Below, piece by piece: positions 8,371-16,115 of a DNA stretch of 26,236 bases. Made by a program: the position numbers and the translations under genes. How positions within the stretch are numbered: the first letter of the stretch is position 1; each line of letters begins with the position of its first letter. The notes under the pieces were generated by a model that saw nothing but the letters and a program-made list of their open reading frames with translations, searched no databases and was not told the origin of the DNA. Source of the DNA: Clostridia bacterium (GTDB taxonomy: Bacteria; Bacillota_A; Clostridia; Oscillospirales; Acutalibacteraceae). Location: the NCBI GenBank assembly GCA_009930155.1, contig RZYX01000022.1, forward strand, positions 1 through 26,236, written 5' to 3'.

Positions 8371-8402
8371 ACAAATCAAACTATATAATTCTTACAAAAG
8401 TA

Positions 8403-9638
8403 TTAAACCTTGTTCTTTTCCACGTCTTGCTTACTCTTATTCCCTTTATGCGATATTTGCTTTTTTGCATTATCAGATTTGTTTTTGCTCGGGTTTTGAG
8501 AGCCAGGCATATTTATTATTCCCTCATCACCCAAAAGTTTAACACAAAACAAAGTAATAGGCATAAGGAACATTCCTATAACTCCAAAGATTTGTAGACC
8601 AATATACATTGCACAAATCGTTGTTACTGGTGGCAAATCAAGCTGTGTTGCAACAAGTTTTGGCTCAACAATCTGGCGAACAATTGTAATTAACGCATAT
8701 AACAATATTAGCCCTACTCCAAACCCTGTGTTGCCCATTATTAGTTGATATATTGCCCACGGAATAAGCACTGTACCTGTTCCAAAGATTGGTAATATAT
8801 CTAAAATAGCCGTAATAAATGCTATCACAAAAATATATGAGCTGTTATAAACTCCTGCAATCCTCATAATGCTAAGTCCCAAAAGCATTTCAGAAAATGT
8901 TATAAGCATAATTACCGCATATGCCTTTGCAAGTTTGCTAAGCGACGAGAACAAAATAGCCTTTGTTCGTGAGAATATATAGCGTTTATCCTCTGGCAAA
9001 AGATTCTTTATACCTTTTGTTATACGCTCATAGTCCGCTGTCATAAAACAGCATGAAATAATTGTTACAATAACCGCAATTAAAATTGACGGAATTTGCT
9101 TTGCCGTATTCCAAACCCCTGTAATAGATGGAAAAATAATAGACGACAAATTAAATGAGCCTATTTTAAGTGGAGCTGATTGCCCTGTGCTTAAAACACC
9201 CTCTTGCATCATTGAACGAAGTTCTACAAGAAATCCGTCAACTGCACCAGAAATACTTTTTTGAGCAAAGTTTGGCAAAATTCCAACGGCTGAATGTGCC
9301 GTTCTTTCAATCCAACTAATATCTTTTATCCGAATAGTTAAATAGTCAATAAAATCACGAAACTCATTTACAATTTTACTGCTTAAAAGCCCTATTAACA
9401 TACCTATTATCCCGATTACAAGCAAAACCATAAAAACGGATACGATACCTTTTTTAAAATGGAACTTGTTTGTAATTTCGTCAACAGGTTTTTGAATTGC
9501 TATTGATAAAACAAAAGCAAATATAAGTGGAAAAAAAGGCCAAAAAGCATATTTTATAAATAAATAAAACAGCCCCATAACAGATACATAATAAATTAAA
9601 TTTATTATAAATCTCCTTCTTCTTTCAATTGTTTCCAA
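8403..9638 (-). CDS. ytvI: AI-2E family membrane protein, YtvI-like
   Basis: Multi-pass membrane protein of the AI-2E transporter superfamily, closest in pattern to YtvI, named for sporulation in Bacillus. Seven or eight hydrophobic segments are visible. Family marks are FFPLIFAFVLSIAIQKPVD near the N-terminus, the DILPIFGTGTVLIPWAIYQLI segment in two overlapping parts, and a late ITIVRQIVEPKLVATQ. The C-terminal 40 residues are Lys-rich and probably cytoplasmic. I place the start at the TTG at 9638 because GGAGG lies seven bases before it, while the ATG at 9668 has no SD; this gives 411 residues. Substrate is unknown and the gene symbol is tentative. Confidence 0.85.
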   Translation of the reverse strand: METIERRRRFIINLIYYVSVMGLFYLFIKYAFWPFFPLIFAFVLSIAIQKPVDEITNKFHFKKGIVSVFMVLLVIGIIGMLIGLLSSKIVNEFRDFIDYLTIRIKDISWIERTAHSAVGILPNFAQKSISGAVDGFLVELRSMMQEGVLSTGQSAPLKIGSFNLSSIIFPSITGVWNTAKQIPSILIAVIVTIISCCFMTADYERITKGIKNLLPEDKRYIFSRTKAILFSSLSKLAKAYAVIMLITFSEMLLGLSIMRIAGVYNSSYIFVIAFITAILDILPIFGTGTVLIPWAIYQLIMGNTGFGVGLILLYALITIVRQIVEPKLVATQLDLPPVTTICAMYIGLQIFGVIGMFLMPITLFCVKLLGDEGIINMPGSQNPSKNKSDNAKKQISHKGNKSKQDVEKNKV

Positions 9639-9690
9639 AGAATCGCCTCCATTTTTGCTTGACCACATTTGAAATTGTTAAATCAATATT

Positions 9691-9719
9691 ATTTTACACT
9701 AACTAATTGTTTTTAACAA
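9691..9719 (-). promoter_or_regulatory. Promoter of the AI-2E family gene
   Basis: Minus-strand TTGTTA, 17-base spacer, TAAAAT, 53 bases before the TTG start. The -35 lies in a small ATTGTT-TTT-AACAAT palindrome (9706-9720). Confidence 0.5.
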
Positions 9720-9778
9720 TCATATTATGTGAAATTTAGAAAAACTTTAATTTTTCTCTTTATTCTATTATCCTTTTG

Positions 9779-9787
9779 TGTTAAAAT
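9779..9787 (+). promoter_or_regulatory. Extended -10 promoter of hom-lysC
   Basis: TGTTAAAAT matches an extended -10, 59 bases before the hom ATG. The -35 is weak. No lysine riboswitch or T-box is recognisable in this leader. Confidence 0.4.
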
Positions 9788-9846
9788 GTAATAACATTTA
9801 TTATATAAATTTTATTATAAATATCTTTTTAAAGGACGGTTTAACT

Positions 9847-11085
9847 ATGTATGTTGCTGTTATGGGCTACGGCACAGTTGGCTCCGGTGTTGTTGAGGTT
9901 CTTTCAAAGAATCATAATAATATCGTAAAAAAAAGTGTGCAGGATGACATTAAAATCAAATATATTCTTGATTTGCGTGATTTTCCAAAAGACCCTAATG
10001 CTGATAAGTTTATAAAGGATTTTAATATAATTCTAAACGACGATGATGTTAAAGTTGTTGTTGAAACTATGGGCGGTGTAACCCCTGCTTTTGATTTTGC
10101 TCTTGCGTGCCTAAATAAAGGTAAAAGCGTTGTAACCTCTAACAAAGAGCTTGTTGCAACCAAAGGGCTTGAGCTTCTTGATGCTGCAAAAAAGAATAAT
10201 GCTAACTTTTTGTTTGAAGCAAGCGTTGGTGGCGGAATCCCTATTATTCGCCCTATTTCACAGTGCCTTGCCGCAAACGAAATTGAAGAAATTGCTGGAA
10301 TACTAAATGGTACAACCAACTTTATTCTTGCAAAAATGATAAAAGATAATATGAGTTTTGAAGATGCTCTTAAACTCGCTCAAGACAATGGTTATGCAGA
10401 AAAAGACCCAACCGCTGATATTGAGGGATTTGACGCTTGCCGTAAAATTTGCATTCTATCTTCTCTTTGTTTTGGTAATCATGTTTATCCTAAAAATGTT
10501 CACACTGAGGGTATAACCAAAATTACACTTGCAGATATTGCTTATTCTCAAAATTTTGGTAGTGTTATTAAGTTAATTGCAACCGCAAAAAAACTTGATA
10601 ACAACCAAATATATGCACTTGTTAGCCCAGCTATTGTTAATAAATCAAGCCAGCTTGCAGGTGTCGATGATGTGTTTAACGCTGTTTTAATAAAAGGCGA
10701 TGCCACAGGCGATGTTGTCTTTTATGGCAAAGGAGCAGGCAAATTGCCAACAGCAAGCGCAGTTATTGCAGATGTTATTGATTGCTCAAACAACCTTGAA
10801 AGACGCAAGGATTTTGGCTGGGGAGATTATCAAGACAACTATGTTATTGATTATCTTGATAAAGAGCTTGCCCTTTATGTTAGAGCACAAGCAAGTGATG
10901 TTAAAGAGGCTTTAGGTCTTATACACAATACCTTTGGCACTGTAACCGTTTTGAGCCGTAACGATGCACCAAAGAATGAATTTGCGTTTGTTACTCCAAT
11001 TGCAAGCGAACGCACACTTCGCGAAAAAATTGATGGCATAAAAGCTATTAATCCACTTTCAATCATTCGTGTTTGTGATTGCTAA
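9847..11085 (+). CDS. hom: Homoserine dehydrogenase
   Basis: Reduces aspartate 4-semialdehyde to homoserine with NAD(P)H, the branch step toward threonine and methionine. The nucleotide-binding loop GYGTVGSGVVEVL lies at residues 7-19. The catalytic core shows VVTSNKELVATKG, GILNGTTNFIL and GYAEKDPTADIEGFDA. A C-terminal ACT domain (from about 340, ELALYVRAQ) suggests feedback control by an amino acid, usually threonine. The frame is open from 9778, but AAAGGACGG lies just upstream of the ATG at 9847 and the protein then begins at the Rossmann strand, giving the usual length of 412 residues. The aspartate kinase gene follows after 45 bases, so the first and third steps of the pathway are co-transcribed. 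Confidence 0.95.
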   Translation: MYVAVMGYGTVGSGVVEVLSKNHNNIVKKSVQDDIKIKYILDLRDFPKDPNADKFIKDFNIILNDDDVKVVVETMGGVTPAFDFALACLNKGKSVVTSNKELVATKGLELLDAAKKNNANFLFEASVGGGIPIIRPISQCLAANEIEEIAGILNGTTNFILAKMIKDNMSFEDALKLAQDNGYAEKDPTADIEGFDACRKICILSSLCFGNHVYPKNVHTEGITKITLADIAYSQNFGSVIKLIATAKKLDNNQIYALVSPAIVNKSSQLAGVDDVFNAVLIKGDATGDVVFYGKGAGKLPTASAVIADVIDCSNNLERRKDFGWGDYQDNYVIDYLDKELALYVRAQASDVKEALGLIHNTFGTVTVLSRNDAPKNEFAFVTPIASERTLREKIDGIKAINPLSIIRVCDC

Positions 11086-11130
11086 TTTAATTACCATGTT
11101 TCATGGAAAATTCTTATATAGGAGGATTTT

Positions 11131-12342
11131 ATGTCACTTATAGTTCAAAAATTTGGCGGCAGCTCTGTTGCCAATGCCGAGCGTGTAATGAATGTTGCTT
11201 CGATCGTAACTGAAACTTACGCAGCAGGCAATGATGTTGTTGTTGTCGTTTCCGCACAGGGTGACACAACTGATGACCTTGTCGAAAAGGCAAACGAAAT
11301 TAACCCAAAGCACTCCCGAAGAGAAATGGATATGTTGCTAAGTGCGGGTGAGCAAATTTCAATTTCATTGCTTGCAATGGCGATTGAAAAGCTCGGTTTT
11401 CCCGTTGTTTCTTTGCTTGGTTGGCAGGCAGGTTTCATGACCAGCTCTGCACATACTAATGCAAGAATAAAGACAATAAACAACGAAAGATTACACACAG
11501 AGCTTGACAAAAAGAACATCATAATTGTTGCTGGTTTCCAGGGTCTTAACAAATATGATAACATCACAACTTTGGGCAGAGGTGGCTCAGACACAAGTGC
11601 AGTTGCCCTGGCAGCTTCACTCAAAGCTGACCGTTGCCAAATTTTTACAGATGTTGAGGGCGTGTTTACAGCTGACCCACGCAAGATTAAAAACGCTCAA
11701 AAACTCAATGAAATTACTTATGATGAAATGCTTGAGCTTGCAACCTTAGGAGCTCAAGTTTTAAACAACCGTTCTGTTGAAATGGCAAAAAAGTATAATG
11801 TTAAATTAGAGGTTCTCTCAAGCCTTACGAGAGTTCCTGGTACAATTGTTAAGGAGGTTGCTAATGTGGAAAAAATGCTTGTAAGAGGTGTCACTAAAGA
11901 CACTGATGTTGCCCGAGTTTCTATTATTGCTCTACCCGATATCCCAGGTATCGCTTTTAAAATATTTAGCAAACTAGCGTCAAAAGATATTAATGTTGAT
12001 ATTATTTTGCAATCTGTTGGCCGTGACGGAACAAAGGATATTACTTTTACCGTTCAAAAAAGCTATAGTGAGCTTACAAAAGAGCTTATTGAAGAAACTT
12101 TTGACATTGCAGAAGGTCAAATTATTATTGATACAAATGTTGCAAAAATTTCTATTGTTGGTGCAGGAATGGAAACTCACCCTGGCACAGCTGCAAAGAT
12201 GTTTGAGGCTTTGTATGAGGTCAATGTAAACATCAAAATGATTGCAACGAGCGAGATTAAGATTTCTGTTTTGATTGACGCTGACGAAACCGACAAAGCT
12301 GTTTCTGCTGTTCATGCTGCATTCTTTCCAAACAGCAAATAA
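11131..12342 (+). CDS. lysC: Aspartate kinase (alpha subunit, full length)
   Basis: Phosphorylates aspartate, the entry step to lysine, threonine, methionine and diaminopimelate for the wall. The 403 residues show KFGGSSVANAERV at the start, TLGRGGSDTSAVALAA (about 147-162) and FTDVEGVFTADPR (about 172-184) in the kinase domain, then two ACT domains from about residue 255 to the end. A TAGGAGG SD precedes the ATG. The second half holds an internal SD and GTG at codon 246, described separately. It ends in a terminator shared with the converging diguanylate cyclase gene. The presence of ACT domains implies feedback by lysine and/or threonine; which one is not readable. Confidence 0.96.
   Translation: MSLIVQKFGGSSVANAERVMNVASIVTETYAAGNDVVVVVSAQGDTTDDLVEKANEINPKHSRREMDMLLSAGEQISISLLAMAIEKLGFPVVSLLGWQAGFMTSSAHTNARIKTINNERLHTELDKKNIIIVAGFQGLNKYDNITTLGRGGSDTSAVALAASLKADRCQIFTDVEGVFTADPRKIKNAQKLNEITYDEMLELATLGAQVLNNRSVEMAKKYNVKLEVLSSLTRVPGTIVKEVANVEKMLVRGVTKDTDVARVSIIALPDIPGIAFKIFSKLASKDINVDIILQSVGRDGTKDITFTVQKSYSELTKELIEETFDIAEGQIIIDTNVAKISIVGAGMETHPGTAAKMFEALYEVNVNIKMIATSEIKISVLIDADETDKAVSAVHAAFFPNSK
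11866..12342 (+). CDS. lysC: Predicted aspartate kinase beta subunit (in-frame internal start)
   Basis: Inside lysC, AAGGAGG at 11851-11857 is followed after eight bases by an in-frame GTG at codon 246. Translation from it would give a 158-residue protein consisting almost only of the two ACT domains. In Bacillus subtilis, aspartokinase II is an alpha2beta2 enzyme whose beta subunit starts inside the same gene, as I recall also at codon 246. The SD match here is better than that of many whole genes in this window. Production of the short form in this organism is predicted, not shown. Confidence 0.68.
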   Translation: MEKMLVRGVTKDTDVARVSIIALPDIPGIAFKIFSKLASKDINVDIILQSVGRDGTKDITFTVQKSYSELTKELIEETFDIAEGQIIIDTNVAKISIVGAGMETHPGTAAKMFEALYEVNVNIKMIATSEIKISVLIDADETDKAVSAVHAAFFPNSK

Positions 12343-12373
12343 TAACAATTAATATTTTTCTCTGCTCTATGAT

Positions 12374-12419
12374 AAAAATTAAGCCCTGCACCAAATATGG
12401 TTGCAGGGCTTTTGTTTTA
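12374..12419. terminator. Bidirectional terminator between lysC and diguanylate cyclase gene
   Basis: Stem AAGCCCTGCA (12381-12390) with TGCAGGGCTT (12402-12411), extended by a bulged ACC/GGT. TTTGTTTT follows on the plus strand and AATTTTTATC on the minus strand, so it serves both converging genes. Confidence 0.9.
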
Positions 12420-12424
12420 TCTTT

Positions 12425-13540
12425 TTACTGTTCAATTAAATCATATTCATGGCTTGCGCAAACCTTATTTCTTCCTGTGTCTTTTGCAATATAAAGATTT
12501 TTATCAGCGGCATCTATAAGCTCTTCTATGCTCATTCCTTTGCTATACTCAGCAACTCCACCACTTATTGTTATTGTTCTTTCTACACTTTCTGACAACA
12601 CGGATTCTTCAACAATTTTCCTTATTTCCTCTGCTCGCCTATATGCAATCTCTGCAGAAGTGTTTGGAAATACTGCAACAAATTCTTCTCCACCGTAACG
12701 GCTAAAAATATCATTTGTACGAAGTTTGACGCTAACTTCTTTACACAAACTAGATAATATTTCATCTCCAACAATATGGCCATAATCATCATTAAGTGAT
12801 TTGAACTTATCTATATCAAAGATAACAACACTAAGCTGAGCACCATAATTATAGGCTCTGTTTATGTTGGACTGTAAAAAATCTAGCATATATCGCCTAT
12901 TAAAAACTCCTGTAAGAGGATCTTTTGTTGCTAAATATTCAAGATCTATAACCGCATTATCAATTTTCTTTTTTTCCTTGCGGTATTGCATCAGAATAAC
13001 TCTTACAATAAGCCCTGTTGCCAATGCTGAAACCACAACAATAGTTGATGTTAATAAATATGTGTATTCTCTACTGTCTACACTCTCAGTGATATAATCC
13101 CATTTATAGCTTGCATGAATAACAAATGCATAAAATATAATTTCAGCAGTTGTTACAACAAAGCAAGCAAAACCACTAAACATAAGATAGCTAAAAATAA
13201 CACCTAAAACAAAGTATGATATTATTCCGCCCTGTACCCCTCCTGTGGTTAAAAAAATCAGAGGAAAGAAAAAGAAGTTAATTGAAATCAACGAAATTTT
13301 GGTTACAAGCACTTGGCTTCTTGTCTTTATCGAAAAAAAGAATGTTATGCACATATAACATACTAGTGAAACACAAATAAGCACTGCACGCAATGACATT
13401 CCCGCTACTGCACCGCCAGCTATGCAAACAATACCCATAAGCGTCCCGCCAGAAAAAAGCATGTTGGCAAGCCTTTTTTCTATCGAAATGTCACTTCCAA
13501 AATAATCTTTTATTCTCTCTTTAAAGCTACTACGATACAT
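12425..13540 (-). CDS. Membrane diguanylate cyclase (GGDEF domain)
   Basis: Makes cyclic di-GMP from two GTP. The 371-residue protein has about six N-terminal membrane helices (roughly 27-187), a short charged linker, then a full GGDEF domain (about 200-365). The active loop reads RYGGEEF (281-287) and is intact. An RxxD inhibitory site (RTND, 274-277) lies exactly five residues before it, so product inhibition is likely. DPLTGVFNRRYM opens the domain and FDIDKFKSLND carries the metal-binding aspartate. No known sensor domain is recognised in the membrane part. AAGGGG precedes the ATG. The gene lies 38 bases after an unknown gene on the same strand and probably shares its transcript. Confidence 0.93.
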   Translation of the reverse strand: MYRSSFKERIKDYFGSDISIEKRLANMLFSGGTLMGIVCIAGGAVAGMSLRAVLICVSLVCYMCITFFFSIKTRSQVLVTKISLISINFFFFPLIFLTTGGVQGGIISYFVLGVIFSYLMFSGFACFVVTTAEIIFYAFVIHASYKWDYITESVDSREYTYLLTSTIVVVSALATGLIVRVILMQYRKEKKKIDNAVIDLEYLATKDPLTGVFNRRYMLDFLQSNINRAYNYGAQLSVVIFDIDKFKSLNDDYGHIVGDEILSSLCKEVSVKLRTNDIFSRYGGEEFVAVFPNTSAEIAYRRAEEIRKIVEESVLSESVERTITISGGVAEYSKGMSIEELIDAADKNLYIAKDTGRNKVCASHEYDLIEQ

Positions 13541-13578
13541 AATTACTACCCCTTTATAAAATCAAAAGGACCAGCCAC

Positions 13579-14442
13579 TTACTTTTTCATCATTCTCTTA
13601 GATACATAGGGCTTTGGGTTTTCAATTGCCTTTAAAGCCTTTTTACCAGAAATTGTAGAAAAATATTTGATTACACCTGTGACTGCTGATTTTAAATCTT
13701 TTTCCATATACCCCTCGACTTTTTCTAAAAGTTTCTCATCATCTTTAAGATTTATTCCGAGTATTGAAACTGCTATAAGACTTTGGGTGTCTTTTGGGCC
13801 TTCCTCGTAGAACATATTAAATACATTAAACATTTTTTTAATTTTTTGCTGTTCACCGTTCCTAATGCTTGCCATAATAAACTTATTGGCGTGTTCGTTA
13901 AAGAACTCCTCAGAAAGTGTCATTTCATACTTTTCTGAGTTTGCATCAAGTACTTCTTTAAGTTCTGGGTAAATATTTGAAAATCTTACTGCAAGATTTT
14001 CAGGCTCATAAGTTACCGTGCTATTTTTTCCACCTTTTTTAACCGCTGTTTTTGCATCCTTACCAACAGTTACTTTCTTTGCTTTTCCAAAGAAACTCTC
14101 AACAGATTCACAAATCTCGTTTGCAATATATTTAACATCTTTTGTTTCAAAAGATTGATCTTCAAATTCAAGCAACGAAACCAAAAGTTGTTTATAATCA
14201 CTTTCCTGTGCTGTGCTTGCATTTTGGGTTGCACAAAGAAGTTGTACTTTGCCCCCTTCAAGCTCAATCTTTACTGCGCCTGAGTTTGATGAAAGTGTTA
14301 TTATATGCTTGTCACCTTCTGTTACAAAAGGTGTTTCTGATTTTTTAACCCCTTCTGGATATACTGCAGACAAATCGCAAAGAGCCATAGTTTCTTCCAT
14401 AGATTTAAGCAATGTCTGTACAACACTATTAAGTTCTATCAT
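13579..14442 (-). CDS. Unrecognised 287-aa protein in operon with diguanylate cyclase
   Basis: I do not recognise this family. From the ATG at 14442 (AGGGGAT SD eight bases upstream) it is 287 residues, soluble, with no signal peptide or membrane helix. The N-terminal third (1-115) looks mixed alpha/beta. A Lys/Gly-rich linker (about 120-142) joins it to a mostly helical C-terminal part (145-287) rich in Lys and Glu, with a basic tail ending KRMMKK. The frame is open to 14514, but the promoter -35 box overlaps that upstream ATG, so the longer start is ruled out. It is the first gene of the unit with the diguanylate cyclase, which hints at a c-di-GMP-linked or merely co-regulated role. No function is claimed. 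Confidence 0.8.
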   Translation of the reverse strand: MIELNSVVQTLLKSMEETMALCDLSAVYPEGVKKSETPFVTEGDKHIITLSSNSGAVKIELEGGKVQLLCATQNASTAQESDYKQLLVSLLEFEDQSFETKDVKYIANEICESVESFFGKAKKVTVGKDAKTAVKKGGKNSTVTYEPENLAVRFSNIYPELKEVLDANSEKYEMTLSEEFFNEHANKFIMASIRNGEQQKIKKMFNVFNMFYEEGPKDTQSLIAVSILGINLKDDEKLLEKVEGYMEKDLKSAVTGVIKYFSTISGKKALKAIENPKPYVSKRMMKK

Positions 14443-14485
14443 TGTAAATCCCCTTATAATCAAAAATATACTTTTATTTAAATTA

Positions 14486-14514
14486 ATTTTACCACATTTA
14501 ATAATTTTTGTCAT
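14486..14514 (-). promoter_or_regulatory. Promoter of unknown gene and diguanylate cyclase
   Basis: Minus-strand ATGACA (14514-14509), 17-base spacer, TAAAAT (14491-14486) with TG at the extended -10 position. It is a strong match, 44 bases before the chosen start at 14442. Confidence 0.7.
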
Positions 14515-14564
14515 TAAAATTATTTTTATATCACGCTATTAAAGTAAAATATTTAATTTATTTA

Positions 14565-14594
14565 TTTACATATAATATAGCACTGTGATATTAT
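14565..14594 (+). promoter_or_regulatory. Promoter of ddl operon
   Basis: TTTACA (14565-14570), 18-base spacer, TATTAT (14589-14594) preceded by TG at the extended position. A TATAAT at 14571-14576 is an alternative with a poor -35. Confidence 0.5.
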
Positions 14595-14620
14595 ATTTTA
14601 TCGAGAGGTGAATTCATCTA

Positions 14621-15679
14621 ATGAAAAAAGTTTTAGTAGTATTTGGCGGTGCTTCGAGCGAGCATTCAGTTTCGACGGTTTCTGCAAGTTCTGTTATAAA
14701 GCATATTTCCAAAGAAGAGTATGAAGTTTTTATGCTTGGAATAACCATAAACGGTGAATGGATGTTGTTTGAAGGCGATCCAAATGATTTGCCAGAGGAC
14801 AAGTGGATTAAAAGCGAAAAGTGCAAGCCTGCTTTTATTTCTCCTGATTCTAATGTTCATGGAATTGTAATTTTAGAAAACGAAAAATATCGTACACAAT
14901 ATATAGATGTAGTCTTTCCTGTTCTTCATGGCAAAAATGGTGAAGATGGTACAATTCAAGGTCTTTTGCAGCTTTCAGGAATCCCTTTTGTTGGATGCGA
15001 CGCTGCTTCGTCTGCTATTTGTATGGATAAGGCACTAACAAACACAATGGCAGATGCAAACGGGATTGCACAAGCAAAATGGGCATCACTTTTAAAAACC
15101 AACTGCACAGATAACGAATTACAAAACATTGCAAACAAACTTGGTTACCCCATTTTTGTAAAGCCTGCTAATGCTGGCTCTTCTGTTGGCATCAATAAAG
15201 CAAAAGATTTTGCATCTCTTAAAGAGGCTGCACAAAAAGCTTTTTTTCATGATGAGAAGGTTGTTTTTGAAGAGTTTATTCAAGGAGTTGAAATCGAATG
15301 TGCCGTTTTAGGCAATAGTGAACCTGTTGCCGCCGTTTTGGGCGAAGTTACTCCTTGCAACGAATTTTATGATTTTGATGCAAAATACATAAACGGAACA
15401 AGCAAGCTATCTATACCCGCAAGGCTTGAAATGTCCGTTCAAAACAATGTAAAGCAAGAGGCTCTTCGTACATTCAAAGCACTTGGTTGCAGCGGCATTT
15501 CTAGAGTTGACTTTTTTGTTTGTGGTAGCGGAGAAAAAATATTGTTTAATGAAATTAATACTATACCAGGCTTTACCTCTATCAGTATGTATCCAAAAAT
15601 GTTTGAGGCAAGTGGCATAGAATATTCTCAATTAATTGATAAAATTTTAAATCTTGCAATTGAAAAGTGGAGTGAATAA
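14621..15679 (+). CDS. ddl: D-alanine--D-alanine ligase
   Basis: ATP-grasp ligase joining two D-Ala for peptidoglycan precursors. The 352 residues include VFGGASSEHSVS (8-19) with the N-terminal catalytic glutamate, FVKPANAGSSVGINKA (179-194) for ATP and the active serine, and FNEINTIPGFTSISMYP at the metal site. The omega loop reads DAKY with the Lys-Tyr pair at 255-256, the form seen in D-Ala-D-Ala enzymes. Ligases of intrinsically vancomycin-resistant lactic bacteria carry Phe there, so D-lactate use is not expected. GAGAGGTG serves as SD. The DUF1934 gene follows within a few bases. Confidence 0.96.
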   Translation: MKKVLVVFGGASSEHSVSTVSASSVIKHISKEEYEVFMLGITINGEWMLFEGDPNDLPEDKWIKSEKCKPAFISPDSNVHGIVILENEKYRTQYIDVVFPVLHGKNGEDGTIQGLLQLSGIPFVGCDAASSAICMDKALTNTMADANGIAQAKWASLLKTNCTDNELQNIANKLGYPIFVKPANAGSSVGINKAKDFASLKEAAQKAFFHDEKVVFEEFIQGVEIECAVLGNSEPVAAVLGEVTPCNEFYDFDAKYINGTSKLSIPARLEMSVQNNVKQEALRTFKALGCSGISRVDFFVCGSGEKILFNEINTIPGFTSISMYPKMFEASGIEYSQLIDKILNLAIEKWSE

Positions 15680-15683
15680 CAAA

Positions 15684-16115
15684 TTGAAAAAAAATATTAT
15701 GATTAATATATTAGACACTCATGATACCGATGGTGATATAATGGACATGGAAATGTCCACAGTAGGCACACTTGAAGGTATGGGAGATGATTATTTAATC
15801 ACATATACCGAGCATGGTGGTGAGCTTGACGGGTGTATTACTAGCCTTAAAGTTAAAGGCAAATGTGTGTCAATGACAAGAACAGGAGCATATGCATCCC
15901 AGCTAATAATCGAGCATAACAAGCGACACACCTGCCATTATTCCACCCCGTACGGTGATTTTACAATGGGTGTTTTTGCAAAGCGTGTTGACTCAGATAT
16001 GAAGGATGACGGCGGAACATTGTCATTTGAATACACGCTTGATTTTAATGCTGATTATGCTTCAAAAAATCAGCTTACAATAAATGTCAAGGAGATACCA
16101 CAATGTCAAAATTAG
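15684..16115 (+). CDS. DUF1934 family protein (YwiB-like)
   Basis: Small cytoplasmic beta-barrel (calycin-like) protein of unknown role. Family signs are the DDYLITYTEHGGELDG strand pair, VSMTRTGAY, and the CHYSTPYGDFTMGVFAK segment. The start is uncertain: a TTG at 15684 has GGAG eleven bases upstream and sits just after the ddl stop, giving 143 residues. The ATG at 15699 would give 138 but lies too far from that SD. Its 3' end overlaps argS by 13 bases. The ywiB-argS order also occurs in Bacillus, which supports the assignment. Confidence 0.82.
   Translation: MKKNIMINILDTHDTDGDIMDMEMSTVGTLEGMGDDYLITYTEHGGELDGCITSLKVKGKCVSMTRTGAYASQLIIEHNKRHTCHYSTPYGDFTMGVFAKRVDSDMKDDGGTLSFEYTLDFNADYASKNQLTINVKEIPQCQN

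Noticed and set aside
9778..9846. Longer N-terminus for homoserine dehydrogenase
   Set aside because: The extra residues come from AT-rich leader DNA, overlap the -10 box, and the SD lies before the ATG at 9847.
11086..11130. Leader regulation (riboswitch or T-box) before lysC
   Set aside because: Only 45 bases with a 5-bp hairpin (CCATG/CATGG); far too short for either element.
14621..15679. Possible D-Ala-D-Lac (vancomycin resistance type) ligase
   Set aside because: The omega loop keeps the Lys-Tyr pair (255-256) of D-Ala-D-Ala ligases, and no vanH or vanX gene is nearby.
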